DNA of 49,516 bases from Oscillospiraceae bacterium (GCA_024404815.1 JAKSPL010000013.1:1-49516); one strand, 5' to 3'; positions 31,654-40,334 are shown, numbered from the stretch's first letter. Notes: a model not told the origin generated them from the sequence alone. Numbers and translations are program-made.

Positions 31654-32867
31654 TATGCTTCACCGTGAACGCCGTATGCTTCTGCGAGCTTTTTGAATGC
31701 AGGCAGACTGCGCTCGATCATTTCTGTGGTGACACAGTAAGCGATGCGGAGGAAGCCTTCGCAGCCAAAGCTGTCGGACGGTACAAGCAAAAGCTCAAAT
31801 TCTCGTGCTTTCTGGCAGAATGCGTTGGCATCCGCTTCGAGTGCTTCCACAAAGAGATAGAACGCACCGTCAGGATGAATGCAGCGGTAGCCGTAAGAGG
31901 TGAGGGCATTGTAAAGCAGGTCACGGTTCTTGCGGTAGACGGAAAGGTCAGCGGTCTTGCCGACGTTTTCCGCAACGACACGCTGCATCAGACTCGGCGC
32001 ACAGACAAAGCCGAGCGCACGGCCTGCACCGCAGACTGCTGCATAAAGCGCACGATTCTCCTGCATTTTCGGGGATACAACGATATATCCGATACGTTCA
32101 CCAGGCAGAGAAAGCGATTTACTGAACGAATAGCAGACAAAGGTATCATCGTAGAGATTGGTGAGATACGGCACAGAAGCGGTATCATCGTAGACCAGTT
32201 CACGGTAGGGTTCGTCTGCCAGCAGATAGATCGGGTGACCGTATTCTGCTTCTTTCTGACGGAGCAGATCGCAGAATTTCTGCAGGTTTTCCTCGGTGAA
32301 GATAACGCCTGTGGGGTTGTTCGGGGTATTGATGATGATGGCTTTCGTTGCAGGGGAAACCAGTTCCGCGAAAGCGTCAAGGTTCATCTGGAAATTCTGT
32401 GTGTCGGCAGGAACAGGGGTGAATTTCGCGCCTGTTGCCTCGACGAACACGCGGTACTCAGGGAAAAACGGTGCAAAGGTCATGCATTCGTCGCCGTCAC
32501 AGAGGATCGCGTTGAGTGTGACCGTCAGAGAGGCTGCTGCACCGCAGGTCATGTAAATATCTGCCGCAGAGATGCCTGCGCTGTAACGTGCATTGATGTC
32601 ATCTGCGATGGCTTTTCTGGTCGGTTCTGCGCCGACAGCGGAGGTGTAGCCGTGCAGCAGGACAGAATCGGTATCGCTTAACAGGCGGCGGATGGATTCG
32701 TCTACGGAATCGGGTGCAGGAACACTCGGATTGCCGAGGCTGAAATCAAACACATTTTCTCTGCCGATTTCGGCAGCGCGGCGGTTGCCGTATTCGAATG
32801 TTTCACGAATGACGGACGGTGCCTGACCGAGGGCAAGCATTGCGGAATTATAGGGCTTGAAAGACAT
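31653..32867 (-). CDS. Class I/II pyridoxal-phosphate aminotransferase
   Basis: A 404-residue fold-type I PLP enzyme of the aspartate aminotransferase group. Visible marks are FSLGNPSVPAP, the TCGAAASLTVTL phosphate-binding turn, NTPNNPTGVIF, DEPYRELVYD and SFSKSLSLPGERIGY with the Schiff-base Lys. The substrate amino acid is not clear. GAGGT precedes the ATG at 32867. It is transcribed before trxB on one message from the promoter at 32929. Confidence 0.9.
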   Translation of the reverse strand: MSFKPYNSAMLALGQAPSVIRETFEYGNRRAAEIGRENVFDFSLGNPSVPAPDSVDESIRRLLSDTDSVLLHGYTSAVGAEPTRKAIADDINARYSAGISAADIYMTCGAAASLTVTLNAILCDGDECMTFAPFFPEYRVFVEATGAKFTPVPADTQNFQMNLDAFAELVSPATKAIIINTPNNPTGVIFTEENLQKFCDLLRQKEAEYGHPIYLLADEPYRELVYDDTASVPYLTNLYDDTFVCYSFSKSLSLPGERIGYIVVSPKMQENRALYAAVCGAGRALGFVCAPSLMQRVVAENVGKTADLSVYRKNRDLLYNALTSYGYRCIHPDGAFYLFVEALEADANAFCQKAREFELLLVPSDSFGCEGFLRIAYCVTTEMIERSLPAFKKLAEAYGVHGEA

Positions 32868-32928
32868 AGCAAAAACCTCGTTTCATACGAAAAATAGTGT
32901 GCGGCATCCCACCGCGATGTACTTTCTT

Positions 32929-32957
32929 ATCATACCAGAAAACAGCAGATTTGTCAA
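32929..32957 (-). promoter_or_regulatory. Sigma-A promoter for aminotransferase-trxB
   Basis: Minus strand TTGACA (plus 32952-32957), 17-nt spacer, TATGAT (plus 32929-32934). Confidence 0.75.
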
Positions 32958-33064
32958 CTGTCTGCGAGGGATTCCGATGCACGAAAATCAATGGCGAATC
33001 ATCCAAAAACAGGTGTTTGTTTGCGCAGTTTTCCTTGCGACATAGAAAAAAGTGCGATACCCCC

Positions 33065-33092
33065 TTGACAAAATCGGGAAAAGTAGTAAAAT
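33065..33092 (+). promoter_or_regulatory. Sigma-A promoter for pfkA
   Basis: TTGACA (33065-33070), 16-nt spacer, TAAAAT (33087-33092). The divergent intergenic stretch 32868-33173 holds this and the opposite promoter; I see nothing else in it. Confidence 0.75.
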
Positions 33093-33173
33093 AATAATAG
33101 GCGTATTTTGCGCGTGTTTTAGAACGGGATGGAATGAACCGCACTATCCGCGGAATATAGGAGGATTATTAAG

Positions 33174-34133
33174 ATGAAAAGAATCGGTGTACTTACAAGC
33201 GGCGGCGACGCACCGGGTATGAACGCAGCGATCCGTGCAGTCACCAGAACCGCGCTCTTTAAGGGCATGGAGGTCATCGGCATTCGCAGAGGCTATAATG
33301 GTTTGATCAACGGCGACGTTTTTGAAATGAACAAGCGTACCGTTTCTTCGATTATTCAGCGCGGCGGCACCTTGCTGTTCACCGCTCGCTGTGAGGAATT
33401 CAAGGAAGAAGCCGGCGTTCTGAAGGCAGTTGAGACCTGCAAGAAGCTCGGCATCGAAGGTCTGGTCGTGATCGGCGGCGACGGTTCCTACCGCGGCGCA
33501 GGCGACCTTTCCGCACACGGCATCCCCTGTATCGGTATCCCCGGTACCATTGACAACGACATCACCAGCACCGATTATACCATCGGTTATGATACAGCCA
33601 TGAACACCGTCATGGAACTGGTCGATAAGCTCCGCGACACCAGCCACAGCCACGACAGATGCTCTGTTGTTGAGGTCATGGGCAGACGCGCAGGCTATAT
33701 CGCAGTCAATACCGCAGTAGCCTGCGGCGCGACCAATGTTCTTTGCCCCGAGAGAGATTACAATCTGGATGACATTGTCAACAAGATCCAGGAAACCCGT
33801 AAGCTCGGTAAGCAGAACTTCATCATCATTGTTGCAGAAGGTGTCGGTCACTCCGAGGAGATTGCAAACTACATCACCGAAAAGACCGGCGTTGCTGCAA
33901 GAGCAACCATTCTCGGCCACGTTCAGCGCGGCGGCAGCCCGACAGTCCGTGACCGTGTTCTTGCCTCCCAGATGGGCAACTATGCAGTCAATCTGCTCGA
34001 ACAGGGCGTCGGCAACCGTGTTGTCGGTGTGCGCGGCGACAAGCTGGTAGACTTTGATATTCAGGAAGCATTGAAGATGCAGAAGGAATTCGACGAGAAT
34101 CTCTACAAGCTTTCTGATATCATCAGCATCTGA
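33174..34133 (+). CDS. pfkA: ATP-dependent 6-phosphofructokinase
   Basis: A 319-residue PfkA, phosphorylating fructose 6-phosphate in glycolysis. ATP-site motifs LTSGGDAPGMNAAIRA and GGDGSYRGA are present (Gly-Asp-Gly, typical of ATP- rather than PPi-dependent enzymes). The catalytic loop GTIDNDITSTDYTIGYDTA and GRRAGYIA follow, and the sugar-phosphate site has GHVQRGGSP. Length is that of the B. subtilis/E. coli enzyme. TAGGAGGA precedes ATG 33174. Confidence 0.96.
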   Translation: MKRIGVLTSGGDAPGMNAAIRAVTRTALFKGMEVIGIRRGYNGLINGDVFEMNKRTVSSIIQRGGTLLFTARCEEFKEEAGVLKAVETCKKLGIEGLVVIGGDGSYRGAGDLSAHGIPCIGIPGTIDNDITSTDYTIGYDTAMNTVMELVDKLRDTSHSHDRCSVVEVMGRRAGYIAVNTAVACGATNVLCPERDYNLDDIVNKIQETRKLGKQNFIIIVAEGVGHSEEIANYITEKTGVAARATILGHVQRGGSPTVRDRVLASQMGNYAVNLLEQGVGNRVVGVRGDKLVDFDIQEALKMQKEFDENLYKLSDIISI

Positions 34134-34183
34134 TTTCAGGTATCGTGATGCTTTCGCGTGAGCCGCATGGTTCATGCCGCATC

Positions 34184-34283
34184 AGAGTAGAAAATTTCGC
34201 GTTAAGTGTCGGCTGGACGGGGAGTTGTCAGCTGAACGAAAAGCAGTTTTGCTTGCGGTGAAATTTTCGCATCCCGCTGACGC
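34184..34283 (+). ncRNA. Tetrahydrofolate (THF) riboswitch
   Basis: AGAGTAG...CGCGTTAAGTGTC, a GGGAGTTGTCAGCTGAACGA-type core and GGTGAAATTTTCGCATCCCGC reproduce the THF-riboswitch consensus (GAGAGUAG, CGUUAAGUG, GUUGUC...AACGA, GCGGUGAA, GCAUCCCGCU). The arm AAAATTTCGC pairs with GGTGAAATTTT, and GTCGGCTG...CAGCTGAAC forms an inner hairpin. The gene downstream is a folate ECF transporter component, the usual target. No promoter was seen in 34134-34184, so it may be transcribed from the pfkA promoter. Confidence 0.9.
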
Positions 34284-34299
34284 ATAAGGGAATATGAGA

Positions 34300-34346
34300 A
34301 CACTCCTTTGTGCATTAACGGAAGTAACAAAGGAGTGTGATTTTTT
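34300..34346 (+). terminator. Riboswitch expression platform: terminator that also hides the ribosome site
   Basis: ACACTCCTTTGT (34300-34311) pairs perfectly with ACAAAGGAGTGT (34327-34338), followed by GA and six T right up to ATG 34347. The 3' arm contains AAAGGAG, the Shine-Dalgarno of folT. Folding would therefore both end transcription and mask translation when folate is plentiful. Confidence 0.85.
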
Positions 34347-34961
34347 ATGAAGCTGTTTCGTATGTTTCAGGAGTCCGCAAAGGAATTTCGGAATCTCCGC
34401 AGTATCTTGGTCACGGGTATGCTGATTGCCGTGTCCTATGTCATTGAGTCGTTCACGATCGAACTGGGCTTTGCGAAGATCAATTTCGCATTTCTGGCAA
34501 TTGCTGCGATCGGTATGCTTTACGGTCCGACAATTTCGCTGTTTGCCGGCGGCATCTGTGATCTGGTTGGTTTTGTGGCGCATCCAGACGGCGCATTTTT
34601 CCCGCTCTATACCGTTATTGCAATGGTACAGGGTTTGATCTACGGCTTGATCGCCTATCGGAAATTCCGCCTGACGACACCGAAATCGAATCTTTCGCGC
34701 AAGCTGGATGTGGAAATGTGCATTCGCCTTGCCATTGCAAGAATCGTCGATGTTGTGGTCATCAACATTATCTGCAACACCGCTGCGAATTACCACTACG
34801 GCTTTGGTGTCAACGGCAGAACGCTCGGCGCAATGATCGCGGCGCGTGTTGTCAAGAATCTCATTGAGCTTCCGATCGACATTGCACTGATCGCGGTCGT
34901 GTTGGTCGCGGTGCTGAAAGCATATGAAACTGTGTTCGGCAGACAGAAAGCTGCTGCGTAA
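34347..34961 (+). CDS. folT: Folate ECF transporter S component FolT
   Basis: A 204-residue integral membrane protein with about six helices. The pattern LVTGMLIAVSYVIESFTIELGFAKINFAFLAIAAIGMLYGP, AGGICDLVGFVAHPDGAFFPLYT and later ARIVDVVVINIICNT matches S components of the folate family, which bind the vitamin and dock with the shared EcfT/EcfAA' energy module. That module is not in the window. The THF riboswitch directly upstream supports folate as the substrate. Confidence 0.92.
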   Translation: MKLFRMFQESAKEFRNLRSILVTGMLIAVSYVIESFTIELGFAKINFAFLAIAAIGMLYGPTISLFAGGICDLVGFVAHPDGAFFPLYTVIAMVQGLIYGLIAYRKFRLTTPKSNLSRKLDVEMCIRLAIARIVDVVVINIICNTAANYHYGFGVNGRTLGAMIAARVVKNLIELPIDIALIAVVLVAVLKAYETVFGRQKAAA

Positions 34962-34985
34962 CACGGTGAAAGGAAGAATTGGATT

Positions 34986-35798
34986 ATGACCATCGGTTTT
35001 CTCGGTGCAGGCAATATGGGCAGCGCGATGCTGCACGGCATTGCCGCATCTGAACTTTGCAAAAACGGCGAAATTACTGACATTTTTGCGTATGATGCCA
35101 ATGCAGAAAAGCGTGAGGCACTCGCAAAAGAGGGCGTTAAGGTCTGTGAAAATGAACAGGCACTCTGTGACGCTGTTGATTTCCTGATTCTTGCGGTGAA
35201 GCCGCAGGTGCTGGCAGGCGTACTGGACGGTGTAAAACTTCGTTCGGAACAGGTCGTCATCTCCATCTGCGCAGGCATCTCCGCAGAATTTATCCGTTCG
35301 CATACCATCCCCGATGCGAAAATCATTCTTGTCATGCCGAATACACCGCTGATGCTCGGAGAGGGTGCGTCCGCACTCGCAAAGTGCAATGGTGTATCCG
35401 ATGCGGAATTCGCGCTCGCCATGAAAATGTTCTCTACTTGTGGCGTTGCGGAGGAAATTCCCGAAAACAAAATGCGTGAGATCATCGCAGTCAACGGTTC
35501 GAGCCCAGCATTTCTGTACCTCTATGCCAAGGCATTCCTTGACTATGCGGCATCGGAAAACATCGACGAAAAGGCAGCACTTTCGCTGTTTGCACAGTCG
35601 ATGATCGGCTCGGCAAAAATGCTGACCGATTCGGGTTACAGCGTGGACGAACTGATTAAAATGGTATCTTCTCCCGGCGGCACAACGCTTGCAGGTCTGG
35701 ACAGACTCTACGAGGGCAAACTGAGCGACACGGTGAAAAACTGCTGCGAAAGCTGCACCGCGCGCGCCTACGAGCTGGCAGGTGCCAAGAAAGCATAA
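34986..35798 (+). CDS. proC: Pyrroline-5-carboxylate reductase ProC
   Basis: A 270-residue enzyme for the last step of proline synthesis, reducing pyrroline-5-carboxylate with NAD(P)H. The N-terminal Rossmann motif is IGFLGAGNMGSAMLHG, then AVKPQVL and MPNTPLMLGEGASAL. The C-terminal helical domain has GSSPAFLYLY and the signature VSSPGGTTLAGLDRL. Length is standard. GAAAGGAAG precedes ATG 34986. It begins 24 nt after folT and is probably on the same folate-controlled transcript, for which I see no metabolic reason. Confidence 0.95.
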   Translation: MTIGFLGAGNMGSAMLHGIAASELCKNGEITDIFAYDANAEKREALAKEGVKVCENEQALCDAVDFLILAVKPQVLAGVLDGVKLRSEQVVISICAGISAEFIRSHTIPDAKIILVMPNTPLMLGEGASALAKCNGVSDAEFALAMKMFSTCGVAEEIPENKMREIIAVNGSSPAFLYLYAKAFLDYAASENIDEKAALSLFAQSMIGSAKMLTDSGYSVDELIKMVSSPGGTTLAGLDRLYEGKLSDTVKNCCESCTARAYELAGAKKA

Positions 35799-35802
35799 TG
35801 AT

Positions 35803-35840
35803 GATAAGGCAGGCGGATCAACACCTGCCTTATCTGTTCT
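35803..35840 (+). terminator. Terminator after proC
   Basis: GATAAGGCAGG (35803-35813) and CCTGCCTTATC (35824-35834), 11 perfect pairs, followed by a weak T-rich tail TGTTCT. Confidence 0.7.
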
Positions 35841-35885
35841 AAATCCCTCTGACGCGGCATATGCTGGGGTGTGGAGGGATGCAAT

Positions 35886-36533
35886 ATGCGATTATTTTAC
35901 CGAACATTATCCTGTCGGACAAGCGACAAATCAGCGGATTCGGGGATTCAGCCGATGCTGCTCTGGATGCTGGGCGGTGTGGGCGCAGGGACGGTTTTCT
36001 GGATGCAATACAGAGAGACGTTTCCTGCGGTATGCACCTGTTTGCTGAAATTTTGCGGCGGACTGGCTGTGTCGGAGCAGGCGCGGACACTTTGGAATGT
36101 GTACTGTTGTGCGGCATTGCCTGTGCTGCTGCTGCTGGTCGGACTGCTGTACGCAGGCAGTTCTGCGGTCGGACAGCCCCTTGCGGCGGCGGTTTTGGTA
36201 CTGCGCGGCGCGGCGGTGGGAATCGCAGGGGCGGAGTGCTTTTCGGCGTATGGCTTGCGGCAGGGCGTTATACTCGCAGGTACAATGATTTTACCCGATG
36301 CGTTCCTGACTGCGATGCTGCTGGCATATGCGGCGAGAGATGCCCAAAAGCTGTCAAATTTCGGCTTTGGCTATCTGTTCCGCGGCAGTACCGAGGCGGA
36401 GATCTGTTCGGTGCGGAAAAATATTCATCTGAAATGGCTGGCATTTGCCGCGCTGACGCTGGCGGTGACAGCCTTACATACCGCGCTGGTCTGGGGCTTT
36501 GCAGAAAAGCTGTCAGGCAGCGGCGGAATTTAA
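35886..36533 (+). CDS. SpoIIM-like integral membrane protein
   Basis: About 215 residues with five or six hydrophobic helices. The arrangement resembles stage II sporulation protein M: an N-terminal helix with GGVGAGTVFW, then SSAVGQPLAAAVLVLRGAAVG, a glycine-containing loop (AYGLRQGVILAGTMILP) comparable to SpoIIM's GLPLILLLLFLKGFVVG and GWKGFLLALVSILP. Similarity is by eye and weak. SpoIIM acts with SpoIID/SpoIIP in peptidoglycan remodelling during engulfment. ATG 35886 lies 7 nt after GGAGGG. It could be an unrelated membrane protein. Confidence 0.55.
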   Translation: MRLFYRTLSCRTSDKSADSGIQPMLLWMLGGVGAGTVFWMQYRETFPAVCTCLLKFCGGLAVSEQARTLWNVYCCAALPVLLLLVGLLYAGSSAVGQPLAAAVLVLRGAAVGIAGAECFSAYGLRQGVILAGTMILPDAFLTAMLLAYAARDAQKLSNFGFGYLFRGSTEAEICSVRKNIHLKWLAFAALTLAVTALHTALVWGFAEKLSGSGGI

Positions 36534-36567
36534 CAGACATTGTGGAAAACGAAAGGAGATGCGTCCA

Positions 36568-37479
36568 ATGGGTTTATTTGGAAGCTATGAAAATGCAGGC
36601 GCGGGCATCAATCCGTATGCGCCGAAAAAGAAACCGTTTGCGCGGTTCTGGGAATTGCTCTGGCGAAACAGCGGAAAGATTTTTCTGCTGAATGTTATTT
36701 TTTCCGGTTTCCAGATCCCGATGATGCTGGCGCTGGTTTTCTACATTGAAACGAACAATAAGCTGACAGTTCCCATGTGCATCCTTTTGCTGATCATTCA
36801 GGCATTTCTGGAAGGGCCTGTCATGGCAGGCTGTGCAAGAGTGCTTCGGCTTTGCGTGCTGGACAAAGCGTTTTTCCTCTGGGAGGAATTCAAAAAAGGG
36901 TTCCAGCAGAATGTCGGTGTGTCTGTGCTGGTCTTTGCGATTGACCTGCTGGTGGCAGCGTCGGTCTGGTGCGGCTGGCATATGTATCCGCAGCTTGCAG
37001 AAAATACAGGCTCGAAAATCGTCTATGTCCCGTTTGTCATTTCGCTGGCAGTTGCATTGGTTGTCCTGTTTATGAATTTCTTCCTGCTGCCGATGCAGGT
37101 CGCAACCAAACTCAGCAAGAAGAATGTGTTCAAGAATTCGTTCATGCTTGCGTGTCTTTCTCCGAAAACTTGCGTTCTGACATTTGTTTGTATCGCGGTG
37201 ACATTGGCACTCTGCGTTGGAGTGATGATGCTCAGCAGTTATCTGATGTTTATTTTCGTCTTTTTCCCAGCGGCATTTATCGGCTATACGGTCATGTTCA
37301 TCAACTATCCTGTGATTCAGCGGTATGTCATCAAACCGTACTATGAGTCAAGCGGCGAGCAAAACCCCGAAGCTGATCCCGTGATCCCTGAAGAAGAACG
37401 AATCTTCACCGACCGCGGCGGCTCCGAAACCCCGATCAAAAAAGAAAAATCCAAACGCCGCGGCAAGACGATTTCGTGA
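36568..37479 (+). CDS. DUF624-like membrane protein
   Basis: A 303-residue protein with about five membrane helices. The N-terminus NPYAPKKKPFARFWELLWRNSGKIFLLNVIF and the block ALVVLFMNFFLLPMQVATKLSKKNVFKNSFMLA resemble DUF624 (YesL-type) proteins. The C-terminal 55 residues are charged and basic (GTPIKKEKSKRRGKTIS-like), probably cytoplasmic. Function unknown. ATG 36568 has AAAGGAG 9 nt upstream. It follows the SpoIIM-like gene by 34 nt. Confidence 0.65.
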   Translation: MGLFGSYENAGAGINPYAPKKKPFARFWELLWRNSGKIFLLNVIFSGFQIPMMLALVFYIETNNKLTVPMCILLLIIQAFLEGPVMAGCARVLRLCVLDKAFFLWEEFKKGFQQNVGVSVLVFAIDLLVAASVWCGWHMYPQLAENTGSKIVYVPFVISLAVALVVLFMNFFLLPMQVATKLSKKNVFKNSFMLACLSPKTCVLTFVCIAVTLALCVGVMMLSSYLMFIFVFFPAAFIGYTVMFINYPVIQRYVIKPYYESSGEQNPEADPVIPEEERIFTDRGGSETPIKKEKSKRRGKTIS

Positions 37480-37496
37480 TACGGGTATATTTATAT

Positions 37497-37650
37497 TGAG
37501 GCTCCGCCTCAAACTCCGCTCAAGGGACTGCGCCCCTTGAGAATCCCATTTATAAAAAAGCTCAGACTGCCGAGGCAGTCTGAGCTTTTTTATCTATGAG
37601 GTTTCCAAAGGGAATCATTCCCTTTTGCAGTGGTTTGGGGGCAACATTCC
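37497..37650 (+). repeat. Degenerate dispersed repeat, copy 4
   Basis: GAGGCTCCGCCTC, CTCAAGGGACTGCGCCCCTTGAG then AATCCCATTT repeats the layout of the 42.1-kb element (hairpin followed by ATCCCATTTTA), though with different arms. CAAAGGGAATCATTCCCTTTTG after the terminator is another hairpin of the same type in opposite order. Confidence 0.5.
37554..37591. terminator. Strong bidirectional terminator
   Basis: AAAAAAGCTCAGACTGC (37554-37570) and GCAGTCTGAGCTTTTTT (37575-37591) pair perfectly around CGAG. It lies between the convergent DUF624-like and feoAB genes. Confidence 0.92.
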
Positions 37651-37669
37651 TATTATAAATGCAGCCTTA

Positions 37670-40021
37670 TCACAAAATCGCCATGGCGAGGAGGTGGGTA
37701 AGGAGGGCACAGAGCCATGCGATCGCGCATTGTTCGATTACGATAAGGCACGCCCATTTTTTTCCGAGTTCACGGGCAATGGCAGAAATCGCTGCGACAC
37801 AGGGGGTATAGAGCAGGCAGAACACGAGAAGTGCGGCGGCGGCGGCTGGGGTAAGAATTGTCGCCGCGGATGTGTCCTGAAACAGGACGGTGAGCGTGGA
37901 AACAACGCTTTCTTTTGCGATAAATCCTGAAATCAGCGCGGTGACGCATTCCCAATGGCCGAACCCGAGCGGCTTGAAAATCGGGGCGAGGACACCTGCG
38001 AGAACGGCAAGAATGCTGGTACGGGAATCCTCAACAACCGCCAAATGGAAATCAAAGGTTTGCAGGAACCAGACAACAATCGACGCGATGAAAATGACGG
38101 TGAATGCACGCTGGAGGAAATCTTTGGCTTTCTCCCAGAGCAGGTGCAGGACATTTTTTGCACCAGGCAGGCGGTAGTTGGGCAGCTCCATAACAAACGG
38201 GACTGCTTCGCCGCGGAATACCGTGCTTTTTGTCAGCAGGGCAACGAGTATTCCAACGAGAATGCCCAGCACATACAGCCCGATCATAATCAGACCGCTG
38301 TATTTCGGAAAGAAAGTTGATGCGAAAAAGCCGTAGACAGGAAGTTTTGCGGTACAGCTCATAAAGGGTGTCAGCATGATGGTCATTTTTCGGTCACGTT
38401 CTGAGGGGAGTGTGCGGCTGGACATGACCGCAGGGACAGTACAGCCGAATCCGATCAGCATCGGGACAATGCTTCGTCCTGAAAGACCAATCTTACGCAG
38501 CAGTTTATCCATGACAAATGCCACACGCGCAAGGTAGCCGCTGTCTTCGAGCATCGACAAAAAGAAGAACAGCACCACAATGATCGGGACAAAACTCAGG
38601 ACACTGCCGATGCCGCCGAAGATACCATCTATAATGAGGGAATGGAGGACATCGTTGATACCGCCGCGTGTCAGGGCGTTGTCAACGAAATTTGTCAGGG
38701 CGGAAATGCCTGTTTCGAGGAGTCCCTGCATCCACGCACCGATGACATTGAACGTCAGCCAGAACACCAATGCCATGATCAGCAAAAAGGACGGGATAGC
38801 CGTGTATTTTCCTGTCAGCACGCGGTCGATGCGGCGGCTTCGGATATGTTCTTTGCTTTCTTTCGGCTTGACAACTGTTTCGTCACAAAGCTTTTTGATG
38901 AACGAAAAGCGCATATCTGCGATGGCTGCTGCACGATCCAGACCGCTTTCCTGCTCCATTTGCAAGATGATGTGGTCGATCATTTCACGTTCGTTCTCGT
39001 CAAGGTGAAGGCTTTCCAGCATCGGCGCATCGCCCTCGATCAGCTTGCTTGCTGCAAACCGCAGGGGAATTTCCGCCGCTTCTGCGTGATCTTCGATCAG
39101 GTGCATGATACTGTGGAGCGCACGGTGAACCGCGCCGCCCTTGCTGTTTTTGTCACAGAAATCGGTGCGCCCTGGACGCTCCTGATACTGTGCGACATGG
39201 AGTGCGTGGGCAACGAGTTCATCGACACCCTCGTTTTTCGCAGCAGAAATCGGGACAACTGGAATACCGAGCATCGCTTCCATTTCGTTGATGCGGATGG
39301 TACCGCCGTTGCCGCGCACCTCATCCATCATGTTGAGGGCGAGTACCATCGGTTTATCCAGTTCGATAAGCTGCATGGTCAGGTAGAGATTTCGCTCGAT
39401 ATTTGTTGCATCTGCGATATTTATGATACCCGTCGGCTTTTCTTCGAGAATGAATTGTCGGGAAACGATCTCCTCGCTTGTATAGGGCGACAGGGAATAG
39501 ATGCCGGGGAGATCTGTGACAAGGGTGTTTGCTTCGCCGCGGATCGCACCGCTTTTCTGGTCAACGGTCACACCTGGGAAATTTCCGACGTGCTGGTTGG
39601 AACCTGTCAGCTGATTGAACAGAGTCGTTTTGCCGCAGTTCTGGTTGCCTGCGAGGGCAAAGGTCAGCTTTGTGCCTTTCGGGAGCGGATTTTCGCCTGC
39701 CTTGACATGGTAGATACCGCCCTCGCCCAGACCGGGGTGATGCGATTTTTTATGCGGTTTTTCGTCCTTCGGCGATTCGGCAGGCGGTTGTGTCGGTTCT
39801 ATGGGTTCTATTTCGATCTGTGCGGCATCCGCAAGCCGAAGTGTCAGTTCATAGCCGTGGATACGCAGTTCCATCGGGTCGCCCATCGGGGCATATTTCA
39901 TGAGTGTCACTTCCGCACCGGGAATGACGCCCATATCGAGAAAATGTTGACGGAGAGAGCCTTCGCCGCCGACAGCCGTAACGGTGCCTGATTTGCCGAT
40001 TTGCAATTCTTTGAGGGTCAT
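37670..40021 (-). CDS. feoB: Ferrous iron transporter, FeoA-FeoB fusion
   Basis: A 783-residue protein. Residues 1 to about 75 are a FeoA/SH3-like domain (GSLRQHFLDMGVIPGAEVTLMKYAPMGDPMELRIHGYELTLRLADA), normally a separate protein. After an acidic Pro/Glu/His linker comes the FeoB G-protein domain (LAGNQNCGKTTLFNQLTG for G1, DLPGIYSL for G3) and its helical GDI region, then the membrane part with two gate-like repeats including GFGCTVPAVMSSRTL. It imports Fe2+ across the cytoplasmic membrane. GAAAGGAAGAG precedes the ATG at 40021. It is controlled by the operator-promoter at 40037-40125. Confidence 0.95.
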   Translation of the reverse strand: MTLKELQIGKSGTVTAVGGEGSLRQHFLDMGVIPGAEVTLMKYAPMGDPMELRIHGYELTLRLADAAQIEIEPIEPTQPPAESPKDEKPHKKSHHPGLGEGGIYHVKAGENPLPKGTKLTFALAGNQNCGKTTLFNQLTGSNQHVGNFPGVTVDQKSGAIRGEANTLVTDLPGIYSLSPYTSEEIVSRQFILEEKPTGIINIADATNIERNLYLTMQLIELDKPMVLALNMMDEVRGNGGTIRINEMEAMLGIPVVPISAAKNEGVDELVAHALHVAQYQERPGRTDFCDKNSKGGAVHRALHSIMHLIEDHAEAAEIPLRFAASKLIEGDAPMLESLHLDENEREMIDHIILQMEQESGLDRAAAIADMRFSFIKKLCDETVVKPKESKEHIRSRRIDRVLTGKYTAIPSFLLIMALVFWLTFNVIGAWMQGLLETGISALTNFVDNALTRGGINDVLHSLIIDGIFGGIGSVLSFVPIIVVLFFFLSMLEDSGYLARVAFVMDKLLRKIGLSGRSIVPMLIGFGCTVPAVMSSRTLPSERDRKMTIMLTPFMSCTAKLPVYGFFASTFFPKYSGLIMIGLYVLGILVGILVALLTKSTVFRGEAVPFVMELPNYRLPGAKNVLHLLWEKAKDFLQRAFTVIFIASIVVWFLQTFDFHLAVVEDSRTSILAVLAGVLAPIFKPLGFGHWECVTALISGFIAKESVVSTLTVLFQDTSAATILTPAAAAALLVFCLLYTPCVAAISAIARELGKKWACLIVIEQCAIAWLCALLTHLLAMAIL

Positions 40022-40036
40022 ATATACTCTTCCTTT

Positions 40037-40090
40037 CGGTTAGCATAGGCGAACTGTTCCGCCTGATAAAAGGTTAGCTCCTGCTAACCT
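40037..40090 (-). promoter_or_regulatory. Palindromic metalloregulator operator, one perfect and one degenerate copy
   Basis: AGGTTAGC-TCCT-GCTAACCT (40071-40090) is a perfect inverted repeat just downstream of the feoAB -10. GGTTAGC-ATAG-GCGAAC (40038-40054) repeats it imperfectly with the same 4-nt spacing, about three helical turns away. AGGTTAG/CTAACCT half-sites match DtxR/IdeR/MntR-type iron-responsive boxes, though the usual spacing is shorter. Repression by iron is inferred. Confidence 0.7.
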
Positions 40091-40096
40091 GATTTT

Positions 40097-40125
40097 AGTA
40101 TACAACAATTCGCTGAAAATGTCAA
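40097..40125 (-). promoter_or_regulatory. Sigma-A promoter of feoAB
   Basis: Minus strand TTGACA (plus 40120-40125), 17-nt spacer, TATACT (plus 40097-40102). The operator begins 6 nt downstream of the -10. Confidence 0.88.
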
Positions 40126-40197
40126 GTACGAATCGTAATTTAATGGAGATTTCAGGGAAAAAGGAGCTTTTTGTCCATATTTTATGGAAAATGTGCA

Positions 40198-40227
40198 TTG
40201 ATTTTCCTTGTGCAATAGATGTACAAT
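40198..40227 (+). promoter_or_regulatory. Possible promoter of the esterase gene
   Basis: TTGATT (40198-40203), 18-nt spacer, TACAAT (40222-40227). It leaves a 107-nt leader before ATG 40335. Confidence 0.5.
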
Positions 40228-40334
40228 ATGAGATGATGGGAAGAATACACAAAAAAGGGGCTTTCCGTTGACGCGTAAACTTTTAGATTGGTTTTATGGG
40301 GGTAAAACACAAAAATCGAAAGGATGAGTTACAC

